Origin: Microbacterium endophyticum
Lineage (GTDB): Bacteria; Actinomycetota; Actinomycetes; Actinomycetales; Microbacteriaceae
Assembly: GCF_011047135.1 (NCBI RefSeq)
Contig: NZ_CP049255.1
Coordinates: forward strand, 2,728,001 to 2,792,000
Direction of reading: 5' to 3'
Length of the DNA stretch: 64,000 nt
Both the position numbers and the translations under genes were made by a program. The notes beneath the pieces are model-generated. The model saw only the letters and a list, made by a program, of their open reading frames with translations. It was not told the DNA's origin and made no database searches. Positions 1 through 8,570 of this stretch are shown here, piece after piece; position 1 is the first letter of the stretch, and every line of letters begins with the position of its first letter.

Positions 1-434
1 AGACTGTTGAGTTCGCCGATCAAAGCGTGACGGTTGACCTGACCGCTCCCGATCAAGAAGATGTCTCGATCGACGCCCTCGACGTCGCTGCAGCGATGAT
101 TTCAGCGCTCGAAGACATCGACATGCGCGCGCGGAACGCGATGGTCACCGAGCTGGATGACCGCACGAGCGAAGTTACCGAGTACATCTTGCAGCAGCAG
201 GCTGAGCGCGGAGACGAGATCGAGGGACTGTTGGTCGACATCTCTGGCGACGTTCACGTCGACGTCATCCGCTCACTGCAGCTGATGAGTATGACGATCT
301 TGGCTGATGAGCTCGGCGGGTCTGATCCGTTTGCAGTACTGGAGTACGCGCTCGATCCGGATGCCACAGACGACGTTTTGCTGGTGAATCTCGATTCGTC
401 AGCGCAGGTCCAATCCGTAACGAGCGCCGAGTGA
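1..434 (+). CDS. DUF2004-like hypothetical protein, 5' truncated by the window edge
   Basis: The frame is open from base 3, so the GTG at 27 need not be the true start; the N-terminus lies outside the window. The visible ~144 residues are acidic, without cysteine, and contain no signal peptide or membrane segment, so a cytosolic protein is likely. A central mixed helical region (EYILQQQAERGDE, then SLQLMSMTILADE) and the end VLEYALDPDATDDVLLVNLD resemble, from memory, the DUF2004 family found in Microbacteriaceae. No function is known. It ends two bases before the convergent lipA stop, so the two genes share almost no intergenic DNA. Confidence 0.6.
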   Translation, partial: TVEFADQSVTVDLTAPDQEDVSIDALDVAAAMISALEDIDMRARNAMVTELDDRTSEVTEYILQQQAERGDEIEGLLVDISGDVHVDVIRSLQLMSMTILADELGGSDPFAVLEYALDPDATDDVLLVNLDSSAQVQSVTSAE

Positions 435-435
435 C

Positions 436-1476
436 TCAAACCGCCTGCGCGAAACCCTCGTTAGCGGCGGCGATGTCTGACACCAAGTGGCCCAGGTTCT
501 CGGGTATTGCGTTCCCTTTCGAAACCATTGACTGCGCCCACAGTCGGCCCGCGCGGTAAGAGGAGCGAACGAGCGGACCCGCGAGTACGCCGAGGAATCC
601 AATCCGCTCCGCTTCTTCTTTGAATTCGACAAACTCTGCTGGTTTCACCCAGCGGGAAATCGGCATATGGCGCGGTGACGGCCGCAGGTACTGGGTAATC
701 GTAATAATGTCGGTCCCGGCATCGTGCAAGTCATTCAGCGCAGAAACAACTTCGTGAGGTTCTTCACCCATCCCTAAAATCAGATTCGACTTCGTGATGA
801 GTCCCGCCTCCCGCGCGGACGTCAATACAGCGAGTGAGCGATCGTACCGAAATGCTGGGCGAACGCGCTTGAATATGCGCGGCACGGTCTCCACGTTGTG
901 TGCGAAAACTTCGGGGCGGGAGTCGAACACGACCTGCAACTGGGCCGGATTGCCGCTGAAGTCGGTCGCGAGAAGCTCTACGCCGGTGTGAGGATTCGAA
1001 GCGTGAATTCGGCGAACCGTTTCGGCGTGGAGCCAAGCACCGCCGTCGTCGAGGTCATCGCGGGCGACGCCTGTGACTGTCGCGTACCGCAATTTCATCC
1101 GTGCGACGCTTTCTGCGACGCGACGAGGCTCGTCTCTGTCGTAGGCATCCGGTTTTCCGGTGTCGATCTGGCAGAAGTCACACCGCCGGGTGCACTGCGA
1201 GCCTCCGATGAGAAAAGTCGCCTCTCGATCCTCCCAACACTCGAAGATGTTGGGGCAGCCAGCTTCTTGGCAAACCGTATGGAGTCCTTCGTCCTTCACA
1301 AGCGCCTGAAGGGCTGTGTACTCGGGGCCCATCTTTGCCCGCGTCTTAATCCAATCGGGCTTGCGTTCGATGGGAGTCTGGGCATTTCGCACTTCGAGCC
1401 GCAGCAGACGTCGTTCGCCGCGATCCGTGGCGGGGGAGTCCTGCGCGTGCTGAGGGTCCGCGGCGCAACCGCTCAT
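436..1476 (-). CDS. lipA: Lipoyl synthase
   Basis: This radical SAM enzyme inserts two sulfurs into the octanoyl group on lipoyl domains of 2-oxoacid dehydrogenases and the glycine cleavage H protein. The 346-residue product carries the auxiliary cluster motif [12 protein letters not shown] (Cys69, 74, 80), the radical SAM CxxxCxxC motif CTRRCDFC (Cys95, 99, 102) and the C-terminal RSSYRAG motif whose serine binds the auxiliary cluster. The length is normal for actinobacterial LipA. Its ATG overlaps the lipB stop by 4 bp, so both are translated from one mRNA and act in sequence: octanoyl transfer, then sulfur insertion. Confidence 0.97.
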   Translation of the reverse strand: MSGCAADPQHAQDSPATDRGERRLLRLEVRNAQTPIERKPDWIKTRAKMGPEYTALQALVKDEGLHTVCQEAGCPNIFECWEDREATFLIGGSQCTRRCDFCQIDTGKPDAYDRDEPRRVAESVARMKLRYATVTGVARDDLDDGGAWLHAETVRRIHASNPHTGVELLATDFSGNPAQLQVVFDSRPEVFAHNVETVPRIFKRVRPAFRYDRSLAVLTSAREAGLITKSNLILGMGEEPHEVVSALNDLHDAGTDIITITQYLRPSPRHMPISRWVKPAEFVEFKEEAERIGFLGVLAGPLVRSSYRAGRLWAQSMVSKGNAIPENLGHLVSDIAAANEGFAQAV

Positions 1477-2111
1477 GCCGCGGCCTCGGCATATTCAGTC
1501 TTGAAGCAGCTGGCGACCGCGTCGACCAGGTCTCGAGGGTGCACGGTGCAACCCAGAACATCACTGACCGTAGTCACCCCGGCATCCGTGATCCCGCAGG
1601 GGATGATTTCTGCGAACCCGTCGAGGGTGTTGCTGCAGTTGACGGCGAAGCCGTGCATCGTGACTCCTTTTTCTACGCGGACGCCGATGGCCGCAATCTT
1701 GTCTTCGGCTCCGGCGTGGCTCACCCACACTCCGCTTCGCCCTGCCACCTGGTAGCCCTCGATATCAGCGGTGGCCAACGCGTTGATCAGCAGACGTTCG
1801 AGCCGGCGAACGTGAGCGACGACGTCTATGGGCTCCGACAATCGGAAGATGGGGTATCCCACCAGTTGCCCTGGTCCGTGCCAAGTGATCTTGCCACCGC
1901 GATCGACATCTATAACCTCGGTGCCGGTTCTCGGTCTTTCGTGAGGTTCTGTTCGCGTGCCAGCGGTGTAGACCGCTTCATGCTCCAGGAGCATCAGCGT
2001 GTCGGGTCGATCCCCGGATACGACAGACGCGTGGATACGCTTTTGAAGAGCCCAGGCGCTCGCGTACGGCACGAAGTCTGGCGCGAGCCCAGCTGTCAAG
2101 ATGTCGATCAT
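1473..2111 (-). CDS. lipB: Octanoyl-[ACP]:protein N-octanoyltransferase
   Basis: LipB moves octanoate from acyl carrier protein to apo-lipoyl domains, the first step of de novo lipoate synthesis. The 212-residue sequence shows family motifs: [10 protein letters not shown], the lysine region [17 protein letters not shown], and the nucleophilic cysteine in [10 protein letters not shown]. It is the first gene of a two-gene minus-strand operon with lipA (4-bp overlap). The start is ATG; upstream there is only a weak GAGGG purine stretch. The gene is divergent from the TetR gene, and the 83 bp between them must hold both promoters. Confidence 0.96.
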   Translation of the reverse strand: MIDILTAGLAPDFVPYASAWALQKRIHASVVSGDRPDTLMLLEHEAVYTAGTRTEPHERPRTGTEVIDVDRGGKITWHGPGQLVGYPIFRLSEPIDVVAHVRRLERLLINALATADIEGYQVAGRSGVWVSHAGAEDKIAAIGVRVEKGVTMHGFAVNCSNTLDGFAEIIPCGITDAGVTTVSDVLGCTVHPRDLVDAVASCFKTEYAEAAA

Positions 2112-2182
2112 TGTGCCCTCGGAACGTGAGTTGTTGCATTGAGTCCAACAATAGCCAGCTCAGTCTCTAGGTGCCAGCATCG

Positions 2183-2188
2183 TAGGCT
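2183..2188 (+). promoter_or_regulatory. -10 element of the TetR gene (leaderless)
   Basis: TAGGCT, six bases (gacagc) before the ATG at 2195. There is no Shine-Dalgarno sequence and no clear -35 box. The spacing predicts transcription starting at or next to the ATG. Confidence 0.5.
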
Positions 2189-2194
2189 GACAGC

Positions 2195-2764
2195 ATGGTG
2201 AAAATCTCGCGCTCCGGTCGCCCGCGCGCGTCTTCTCCCGGAGAGATATCAGAGGCCGCGTGCGAACTCTTTCTTGAGCAGGGGTACGAGAAGACGTCGA
2301 TCTCGCAAATTGCGCAGCGTGCAGGTGTGAGCCGTTCGAGCTTCTTCAACTACTTCACGTCAAAAGCGGACGTGTTGTGGTCAGGCCTCGACGAGCGAAT
2401 CGAAGCGCTCGCACGACAACTGAGAAGTGGTAACTCTGACAACGCGCCCGAGCGTATTCGCGTAAGTGTGATGGGAATCGCGACAGACTTCGCGCCTGAC
2501 AGCCTTGCCCTAGCGCTGGTGAACGCGCAGGCAATGGACCTCGCAGGTGAGCTAGAACTGGACTCGGCTCTCCGGCAAGCGCGAATCGGGTCACTCGCAG
2601 CAGAGCAGCTTCAGCGCAGCGGCATAGACGAGCTGACGGCGAGTGTGCGTGGCGCGGCTTATGGGGGAGCTGTACTCGCGGCGCTACGAACATGGGCGAG
2701 GGCTGGGGCTGGCCGCACTTCGCTTGCAGCGGTTCTCGAAAAGGCACTTTCTGCGGCAAAGTAG
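2195..2764 (+). CDS. TetR/AcrR family transcriptional regulator
   Basis: A 189-residue protein with the TetR N-terminal helix-turn-helix at about residues 15-60 (motif SISQIAQRAGVSRSSFFNYF, then the FTSKADVLW segment) followed by a variable helical ligand-binding domain. Such proteins are usually repressors released by a small ligand. The target is not certain from context: lipB is divergent across 83 bp and ffh follows downstream on the same strand, but neither is a typical TetR target, so autoregulation is the simplest guess. The ATG is placed by the -10 TAGGCT six bases upstream, with no ribosome binding site. Confidence 0.9.
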   Translation: MVKISRSGRPRASSPGEISEAACELFLEQGYEKTSISQIAQRAGVSRSSFFNYFTSKADVLWSGLDERIEALARQLRSGNSDNAPERIRVSVMGIATDFAPDSLALALVNAQAMDLAGELELDSALRQARIGSLAAEQLQRSGIDELTASVRGAAYGGAVLAALRTWARAGAGRTSLAAVLEKALSAAK

Positions 2765-2844
2765 CCGGGTTGCCACTTTCGCGACGGGGGGCTGAGCGTG
2801 GACGTATCCGTTGTCGCCTCGTGCTCGCGTAAACTTGGTGCATC

Positions 2845-4398
2845 ATGGCGACATTCGGCACTCTCTCCGACAGGCTCACCGAGACCTTCCGCAATCTCCG
2901 CACGAAAGGCAAGCTTTCGCCCGCGGACGTTGACGGCACGGTCCGCGAGATCCGGCGCGCACTGCTTGACGCAGACGTCGCGCTGCCGGTGGTTAAGGAA
3001 TTCACCGCGAAGGTTCGGGAGCGCGCGCTCGGCGATGAAGTGAGCCGCGCCCTTAATCCGGCTCAGCAGGTCGTGCAGATCGTCAACGAAGAGCTCGTGG
3101 CAATTCTTGGTGGTGAGCAGCGTCGTCTTCAGTTCGCGAAAAATCCCCCAACGGTGATCATGCTTGCGGGCCTTCAAGGTTCGGGTAAGACCACTTTCGC
3201 TGGCAAGCTAGCGAAGCTGCTCGAGAAAGACGGCCACACGCCGCTCCTGATCGCGGCGGACCTGCAACGACCAAATGCTGTGAACCAGCTTCAGGTCGTG
3301 GCAGAGCGCGCTGGCGCGGCTGTGTACGCTCCGGAACCCGGAAACGGTGTAGGCGACCCAGTCAAGGTCGCGAAGGACGGCGTCGAATATGCCAAGCGTC
3401 ACCAGCACGACACGGTAATCATTGATACAGCTGGTCGCCTCGGTGTCGATGCGGAACTGATGAAGCAAGCCTCTGATATTCGTCGAGTGACATCGCCCGA
3501 TGAAGTACTTTTCGTTATTGACGCGATGATTGGGCAAGACGCCGTCAATACAGCGAAGGCCTTTCAAGAAGGCGTTGATTTCACGGGCGTTGTGCTCTCC
3601 AAACTCGACGGTGACGCGCGCGGTGGAGCAGCTCTCTCAGTCGCCTCTGTCACTGGTCGCCCAATCATCTATGCGTCGACTGGTGAGGGTCTCGAGGACC
3701 TGGAGCCATTCCATCCTGACCGCATGGCCAGTCGTATCCTCGACCTCGGCGACATTCTGACTCTTATCGAGCAAGCCCAGCAGGCCTTCGATGAGGACGA
3801 GGCAATGAAGGTCGCCGAAAAACTCGCGACCGAGCAATTCACTCTCGAAGATTTTCTTGAGCAGATGCAGCAACTCAAGAAGATGGGCTCCATGAAGAAA
3901 ATGCTCGGCATGTTGCCGGGCATGGGGCAGATGAAGCAGCAGATCGACAATTTCGACGAGAGAGAGATTGACCGAACCGAGGCGATCATTCGTTCGATGA
4001 CGCCGAGTGAGCGCCGAACGCCCAAGCTCCTCAACGGCTCACGTCGGCTGCGCATTGCGCGCGGTTCAGGAATGACAGTGACTGACGTGAATCAGCTTGT
4101 TCAGCGCTTTGAGCAGGCGGCGAAGATGATGAAAACTGTTGCGCGCGGCGGAGTGCCCAACATGCCTGGTATGGGTGCAATGGGAAAGCCCGGTGCCTCC
4201 AGTAAGCGAGGCAAGCAACAGAAAGCGAAGGGCTCGCGCTCGGGTAACCCAGCTAAGCGTGCTGCCGAAAATTCAGGGCTTGCAACCGCAGCAGAGCAGA
4301 GCGCGCCCACAGGCTCAGGTTTTGGACTCGGTGCGAGGGGCGCGGGGCCGAGCGAAGCGGATCTTGCAGAGTTGCAGAAGCTCCTCGGAAAGCCGTAA
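2845..4398 (+). CDS. ffh: Signal recognition particle protein Ffh
   Basis: Ffh binds 4.5S/SRP RNA and signal sequences on ribosomes and, with FtsY, delivers nascent membrane proteins to the translocon. The 517-residue product has the N domain (about 1-90), the GTPase G domain with P-loop GLQGSGKTTFAGKLA, DTAGR and SKLDGDARGG, and a methionine-rich M domain (QQLKKMGSMKKMLGMLPG). A low-complexity basic and Gly/Ala tail of about 75 residues follows, as is usual in actinobacteria. A TAAACT hexamer at 2830-2835 sits nine bases before the ATG with no clear Shine-Dalgarno, so the mRNA is probably leaderless or nearly so. Confidence 0.97.
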   Translation: MATFGTLSDRLTETFRNLRTKGKLSPADVDGTVREIRRALLDADVALPVVKEFTAKVRERALGDEVSRALNPAQQVVQIVNEELVAILGGEQRRLQFAKNPPTVIMLAGLQGSGKTTFAGKLAKLLEKDGHTPLLIAADLQRPNAVNQLQVVAERAGAAVYAPEPGNGVGDPVKVAKDGVEYAKRHQHDTVIIDTAGRLGVDAELMKQASDIRRVTSPDEVLFVIDAMIGQDAVNTAKAFQEGVDFTGVVLSKLDGDARGGAALSVASVTGRPIIYASTGEGLEDLEPFHPDRMASRILDLGDILTLIEQAQQAFDEDEAMKVAEKLATEQFTLEDFLEQMQQLKKMGSMKKMLGMLPGMGQMKQQIDNFDEREIDRTEAIIRSMTPSERRTPKLLNGSRRLRIARGSGMTVTDVNQLVQRFEQAAKMMKTVARGGVPNMPGMGAMGKPGASSKRGKQQKAKGSRSGNPAKRAAENSGLATAAEQSAPTGSGFGLGARGAGPSEADLAELQKLLGKP

Positions 4399-4409
4399 CG
4401 GCAGCTTTG

Positions 4410-5567
4410 CTAAACCTTCGCAAGATGTTCTCTCAGCGTCGGTCCGCCGCGAAACTCCCTGATCAGATGCTGAACTACTTCACGTAGGTCACCGTCTGTG
4501 GTGTCGGCAACGAGGAGTTGGCGTTCGTAACTTGACCCGCCGCTAAGAATTTCCGAAATGCCAGCGAACTCGCGCACGCAGTGCAAATCTTCTGCGATCG
4601 GTGTCAGCTCGGCGGCTGTTTCGGCCAAGTGCTCCCGCACTGGTCGTTGTGTGCCATATGAATCAACGATGATCTCAGCATCGAGGCCGAATCGAGCGGC
4701 GCGCCACTTGTTCTCGCGAACAAACCACGGCGGTAGCGTTACGAGTGGCTTTCCCTCATCCAGCATGCGGGAGAGGTGTTCGACCAATACCTGTGCGAGA
4801 GCGGCGACAGCGGCGAGTTCGGGGAGCGTCGACATCCCGTCGCAGGCACGAATCTCGATCGTCCCCCACCGTGGCGCGGGGCGAATGTCCCAGCGCACCT
4901 CGCTGGCATCCGCCATGACCCCAGTACGCGCCATATCGTCCAAGTAGCCTTCGAACTCAGCCCAATTCTGCAGCGGCCAGGGCAGTCCAGCAGTCGGTAG
5001 CTGTTGAAAGACCAGGGCTCGGTTGGACGCATATCCGGTGCGTTCGCCCGCCCAAAACGGGCTCGAAGCTGAGAGTGCCTGCATATGAGGCAAGTACAGC
5101 GTCAGAGCATTGATAATCGGAAAGACCTTATTGACGTCTTCGACGCCGACATGAACGTGAATGCCCCAAATCATCATGTTGCGGCCCCACCATTGGGTTC
5201 GCTCGATCAGCGAGTGGTAACGAGTTTTATCGGTGATCTGTTGGTCATACCACTGGGCAAAAGGGTGACTTCCAGCACTGAGAAGTTCGATACCTGCGGG
5301 CTCAGCGACAGCCCGTACGGATGAGATGGCATCGTCGATGTCATCCACAGCCGCTTGCACGGTGTCGCCCACCCCACTCGTGACTTCAATCGTGTTCGTG
5401 AGCAATTCTTCGGTCACGACGTAGCGCTCTAAGGCCGTAGCGTCGGCAAGCGCATCAATGATCTCGGGTGCACGCGGTACGAGCTCGCCGGTATGGCGAT
5501 CCGCAAGCATGATCTCCCACTCGATACCGACGGTGGAGCGAGGGGACTGGGAAAAAGTCACTGTCAC
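4410..5567 (-). CDS. GCS2-family carboxylate-amine ligase (YbdK type)
   Basis: A 385-residue member of the glutamate-cysteine ligase family 2. The start STVGIEWEIMLADRHTGELV, the HVHVGVED segment and WDIRPAPRWGTIEIRACD are typical of YbdK-like enzymes, which join an amino acid carboxylate to an amine using ATP. Weak glutamate-cysteine ligase activity is known for E. coli YbdK, but actinobacteria mostly make mycothiol, so the natural substrate here is unknown. It is convergent with ffh (11 bp apart) and is probably transcribed separately from the SMR pair. GAAACT lies six bases before the GTG start, a weak match to the local -10 rule. Confidence 0.88.
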   Translation of the reverse strand: MTVTFSQSPRSTVGIEWEIMLADRHTGELVPRAPEIIDALADATALERYVVTEELLTNTIEVTSGVGDTVQAAVDDIDDAISSVRAVAEPAGIELLSAGSHPFAQWYDQQITDKTRYHSLIERTQWWGRNMMIWGIHVHVGVEDVNKVFPIINALTLYLPHMQALSASSPFWAGERTGYASNRALVFQQLPTAGLPWPLQNWAEFEGYLDDMARTGVMADASEVRWDIRPAPRWGTIEIRACDGMSTLPELAAVAALAQVLVEHLSRMLDEGKPLVTLPPWFVRENKWRAARFGLDAEIIVDSYGTQRPVREHLAETAAELTPIAEDLHCVREFAGISEILSGGSSYERQLLVADTTDGDLREVVQHLIREFRGGPTLREHLAKV

Positions 5568-5633
5568 GGCGCTAGTTTCGCACGGCTTTCAACGCAGAAT
5601 AGCCGCAGACGCGCCCGGAGAATCCTCCGAGAA

Positions 5634-5957
5634 TTACCGTGCACCGAGCTCTATCAGTAAAACGCCGCCGGCAATTGCGATCACTCCTAGACCCATGACC
5701 CAAGTAAATGGTTCCTTGAAAAGGATGCGAGCGAGAACTGCAGTCAATGCGACGCCGCACGCTGACCAGATTCCGTAAGCCACTCCCACCGGCATGCCCT
5801 GCTCGAGGCACAAGAACAGGAGACTAAACGCGAGGACGTACGAAGCGAGCACCGGCGCTATCCAGATCTTCTTACGAAGGCCTTCTGATGCGCGAAGTGC
5901 CATCGTTCCCGTCACCTCGAATGCAATCGCCCCGCCCAGCATGACCCAGATCATCAT
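5634..5957 (-). CDS. SMR family small multidrug/cation exporter, subunit 2
   Basis: A 107-residue protein with four hydrophobic helices, the normal SMR size. The essential membrane glutamate is in the first helix (AFEVTGTMALRAS, Glu14), followed by the YGIWSACGVALTAV signature of helix 3. SMR proteins exchange protons for quaternary amines, guanidinium derivatives or similar cations. It starts within the end of the next SMR gene upstream (4-bp overlap), which suggests an obligate paired (heteromeric) exporter such as EbrAB or YkkCD. Substrate cannot be told from sequence. Confidence 0.92.
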   Translation of the reverse strand: MMIWVMLGGAIAFEVTGTMALRASEGLRKKIWIAPVLASYVLAFSLLFLCLEQGMPVGVAYGIWSACGVALTAVLARILFKEPFTWVMGLGVIAIAGGVLLIELGAR

Positions 5958-6301
5958 TTGGCCGCCGTTGTCGCTCGGCGATGAGAAGTGGCGCCCACCT
6001 CAACGAGCAGAACACCACCGATAACAACAATGATCCCGAGGCTCATGAGCCACGTGAGCGGGTCGCTGAACAGGAGCGATGCGGAGACCGCCGTTAGCGC
6101 GACGCCGGAGGCTGCCCAGACTCCGTATGTCAGACCTATGGGGGCGCCAGCGCGCAGCAGAAACGCCAGGCAGAGGAAAGCTCCTACATATCCAATGGCG
6201 ACTGGAACGACCCAGACGAAGTTCTCGGTCATCATCCTGAGAGAGAGCGTGGCGGAGACTTCCAATAAAATCGCGCCAACGAGATAGAGCCATTTGGTCA
6301 C
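5954..6301 (-). CDS. SMR family small multidrug/cation exporter, subunit 1
   Basis: A 115-residue four-helix SMR protein with conserved Glu14 in LLEVSATLSLRMM and helix-3 signature YGVWAASGVALTAV; a short basic tail (SHRRATTAAK) extends past helix 4. It is the promoter-proximal gene of the SMR pair and overlaps its partner by 4 bp. The differing charged tails are consistent with the two subunits inserting in opposite orientations, as in known paired SMRs (inference). The start is GTG with only a weak purine stretch (gaaagaag) upstream. I looked for a guanidine riboswitch upstream and did not see one. Confidence 0.92.
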   Translation of the reverse strand: MTKWLYLVGAILLEVSATLSLRMMTENFVWVVPVAIGYVGAFLCLAFLLRAGAPIGLTYGVWAASGVALTAVSASLLFSDPLTWLMSLGIIVVIGGVLLVEVGATSHRRATTAAK

Positions 6302-6562
6302 GGAGAAACTTCTTTCAGCTGACGGGGTTCTGCGGACATGGAGCGTATACCGGCCTACAGTAGCGAACCTCGGGCAGGAGCTCTCCCCGCACCACCCGCG
6401 TGTGAGTTCGCGGCATCCGTCTTGATCTGGCAGAATAAAGGGTCGGACGTGGCACTCGACCCTCTATCCAGTGCAAACGTCCTCCTTTTGAGCTTCCGCC
6501 GGGTGTGCACCCCACTCTCCGGGCGATCGGTTCGCTTCACTTTCCACACATTCAGGAGAATC
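6302..6562. other. Intergenic region with rpsP leader
   Basis: 261 bp between the divergent SMR pair and rpsP. No open reading frame here is supported. It contains GGGTCG and CGACCC (6440-6445 and 6457-6462), able to form a short hairpin, and a long untranslated stretch before the rpsP Shine-Dalgarno at 6553-6559. A leader with regulatory structure is possible but not shown. Confidence 0.4.
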
Positions 6563-6979
6563 GTGGCTGTCAAGATCCGTCTTAAGCGCATGGGTAAAAT
6601 CCGTGCGCCGTACTACCGCATCGTCGTCGCCGACTCGCGCACCAAGCGCGATGGTCGTGTCATCGAAGAAATTGGTAAGTACCACCCCACCCACGAGCCC
6701 TCTGTCATCGAGGTCGACTCGGAGCGTGCACAGTATTGGCTCAGCGTTGGCGCACAGCCGACCGAGCAGGTTCGTGCACTTCTCAAGCTGACCGGCGACT
6801 GGGGCCAGTACAAGGGCGACAAGAACGCAGTTTCGACCGTTAAGTTTGCTGAGCCTAAGCCAGCATTCTCGCTTGACGCTTCGAAGAAGTCGGTCATCAA
6901 GCCGAAGGCGGAGAAAAAGGCTGACGCGCCCGTCGCTGACGCTGACGCTCCTGCCGCAGACGCGACAGACGCGGAGTAA
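6563..6979 (+). CDS. rpsP: 30S ribosomal protein S16
   Basis: S16 binds 16S rRNA in the body of the small subunit and aids its assembly. The protein starts [20 protein letters not shown], the standard S16 N-terminus, from a GTG preceded by CAGGAGA. It is 138 residues long: the conserved core ends near residue 85 and is followed by an Ala/Lys/Asp-rich tail usual in high-GC actinobacteria. An upstream in-frame extension exists but has no ribosome binding site and does not resemble S16. It heads a tight cluster with khpA, rimM and trmD. Confidence 0.97.
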   Translation: MAVKIRLKRMGKIRAPYYRIVVADSRTKRDGRVIEEIGKYHPTHEPSVIEVDSERAQYWLSVGAQPTEQVRALLKLTGDWGQYKGDKNAVSTVKFAEPKPAFSLDASKKSVIKPKAEKKADAPVADADAPAADATDAE

Positions 6980-6984
6980 TCGCA

Positions 6985-7215
6985 GTGCTTTCCGCCGCGC
7001 TCGAGCACGTCGTCAAGGGGATCGTTGATCACCCCGATGACGTGCGCATCGACTCGTCTACCTCGCCGCGGGGTGACGTTCTCGAGGTTCACGTGCACCC
7101 CGACGATCGGGGTCGAGTGATCGGGCGCGGCGGGCGCACCGCAAAAGCCCTGCGCACTGTTGTTTCAGCTCTGGCCGACGGGCGCCGCGTGCGCGTCGAC
7201 GTTGCTGACGACTGA
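6985..7215 (+). CDS. khpA: KH domain RNA-binding protein KhpA
   Basis: A 76-residue single type-II KH domain with the GxxG nucleic-acid-binding loop in GRVIGRGGRTAKALR. KhpA proteins bind many RNAs, often as a heterodimer with the Jag/KhpB protein, and influence cell division and envelope growth in Gram-positives. The GTG start lies 5 bp after rpsP, and the stop overlaps the rimM start by one base. This rpsP-khpA-rimM-trmD order is classic for actinobacteria and firmicutes. Confidence 0.93.
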   Translation: MLSAALEHVVKGIVDHPDDVRIDSSTSPRGDVLEVHVHPDDRGRVIGRGGRTAKALRTVVSALADGRRVRVDVADD

Positions 7216-7862
7216 TGGTGCCAGAGCAGTCATCGGGGGAGCCCGGAAGTGATTCTGTTGCGCGTCCCCCGCACGATATAAAAGCGCAGCTTCGAGTTGG
7301 TCGTTTGGTCAAGGCTCACGGGTTGAAGGGCGCGCTCAAAATCGAGCTCTACACCGACGATCCCGACGGAAGATTCATTCCGGGAGCGTCGTTCACGCTT
7401 CAGGTGCCTGAGGCGTCTGAATGGCACGGTAAGACCTTGACGGTTCGCGAGTTTCGTTGGATGAATTCGCACCCAGTTGCTTTCTTCCACGGAGTCGATG
7501 ACCGTTCGGCTGCCGAGGGACTCGTGCGAGCTATCCTGTGGATCGACCAGGACGCAGCCGAATCCACACCAGAAGAAGACGCCTGGTACGACCATCAGCT
7601 GGTAGGACTCGACGTGCTGCGCGACGGTGTCTCGGTGGGACGCGTGATGCGCGTGGACCACTTTCCGGCGCACGATCTCCTTCTCGTCCGCTCCGGCGAG
7701 CGTGAAGTGCTTGTCCCGTTCGTGAAGGCCATCGTGCCCGAGGTTGATCCCGTTGCTGGGCACATCGTCGTGACGCCACCCGCCGGCCTGTTCGAAGAAC
7801 TTCCGGCCGATGCGAATTCTGATGCCGACGGCGCGGGGCCCGCTAGCGACAGTTCTGCCTAA
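7215..7862 (+). CDS. rimM: Ribosome maturation factor RimM
   Basis: RimM helps assemble the 30S head and binds S19. The 215-residue protein has the N-terminal RimM beta-barrel ([20 protein letters not shown]) and a C-terminal PRC-barrel ([15 protein letters not shown], then [12 protein letters not shown]). It carries an N-terminal extension of about 20 residues and an acidic Ala/Asp tail of about 25 residues beyond the core, both low-complexity. It overlaps khpA by one base (TGATG arrangement). Confidence 0.95.
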   Translation: MVPEQSSGEPGSDSVARPPHDIKAQLRVGRLVKAHGLKGALKIELYTDDPDGRFIPGASFTLQVPEASEWHGKTLTVREFRWMNSHPVAFFHGVDDRSAAEGLVRAILWIDQDAAESTPEEDAWYDHQLVGLDVLRDGVSVGRVMRVDHFPAHDLLLVRSGEREVLVPFVKAIVPEVDPVAGHIVVTPPAGLFEELPADANSDADGAGPASDSSA

Positions 7863-7865
7863 ACT
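7860..7865 (+). promoter_or_regulatory. -10 element inside the rimM stop, ahead of trmD
   Basis: TAAACT overlaps the rimM TAA stop and lies seven bases before the trmD ATG, which has no Shine-Dalgarno. A separate leaderless trmD transcript within the operon is predicted. Confidence 0.45.
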
Positions 7866-7872
7866 TTTCCAC

Positions 7873-8562
7873 ATGCGTATTGACGTCGTTACGATTTTTC
7901 CGGCTTTTTTTGATGCGCTAGATCTCTCGCTCATAGGCAAGGCGCGGGAGCGCGGGATCGTGAATCTTGGCGTTCATGATTTACGGCACTGGACAAACGA
8001 CCGGCATCGAACGGTCGACGACACACCCTACGGTGGTGGCGCTGGCATGGTGATGAAGCCAGAACCGTGGGGTGCGGCTCTCGATGAGATCCTCACGGAC
8101 GACGCAGTACTCGTCGTGCCTTCACCCTCTGGAGAGGTTTTTACGCAGGCTATCGCCCGTGAACTCGCACAAACCCCGCACATAGTCTTTGCGTGTGGTC
8201 GGTATGAGGGTATCGATCAGCGCGTCATCGACGAGTACAGTGCTCGTGGTCGGGTTCGACCGATGAGCATTGGTGATTACGTTCTGAACGGCGGCGAAGT
8301 TGCGTCTATCGCGATGATCGAAGCAATTTCACGACTCATCCCGGGTGTTGTCGGCAATCCAGAGAGCCTCGTCGAAGAGTCTCACGAGTCTGGGCTCCTC
8401 GAGTACCCGATCTACACAAAACCGCCGCGATGGCGTGACCGTCCTGTTCCGGAAGTTTTGCTTTCAGGAAACCACGCTGCCATCTCGGCGTGGCGACGTG
8501 AACAGTCAATTTCTCGCACTCAATCTCAGCGACCGGACTTGTTGCCGCCTGAGCTCGGCTGA
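7873..8562 (+). CDS. trmD: tRNA (guanine-N1)-methyltransferase
   Basis: TrmD makes m1G37 in tRNAs reading CNN codons and so prevents +1 frameshifting. The 229-residue SPOUT enzyme has the trefoil-knot SAM site motifs [11 protein letters not shown] and [13 protein letters not shown], with [15 protein letters not shown] near the N-terminus. The frame extends 63 bases upstream, but the family start [10 protein letters not shown] is at 7873. Translation there may use a leaderless mRNA, because no ribosome binding site is visible and TAAACT sits seven bases upstream. Confidence 0.96.
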   Translation: MRIDVVTIFPAFFDALDLSLIGKARERGIVNLGVHDLRHWTNDRHRTVDDTPYGGGAGMVMKPEPWGAALDEILTDDAVLVVPSPSGEVFTQAIARELAQTPHIVFACGRYEGIDQRVIDEYSARGRVRPMSIGDYVLNGGEVASIAMIEAISRLIPGVVGNPESLVEESHESGLLEYPIYTKPPRWRDRPVPEVLLSGNHAAISAWRREQSISRTQSQRPDLLPPELG

Positions 8563-8570
8563 ACCGGAGC

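Noticed and set aside
898..1755. Plus-strand open frame of 285 codons opposite lipA and lipB
   Set aside because: Both conserved genes on the other strand have full catalytic motifs.
6302..6400. Guanidine riboswitch ahead of the SMR pair
   Set aside because: The ACGR loops of type II and the conserved core of types I and III were not seen.
7810..7872. Longer trmD start at 7810
   Set aside because: The first 21 residues do not match the family and overlap rimM; the ATG at 7873 has the family start and a -10 upstream.
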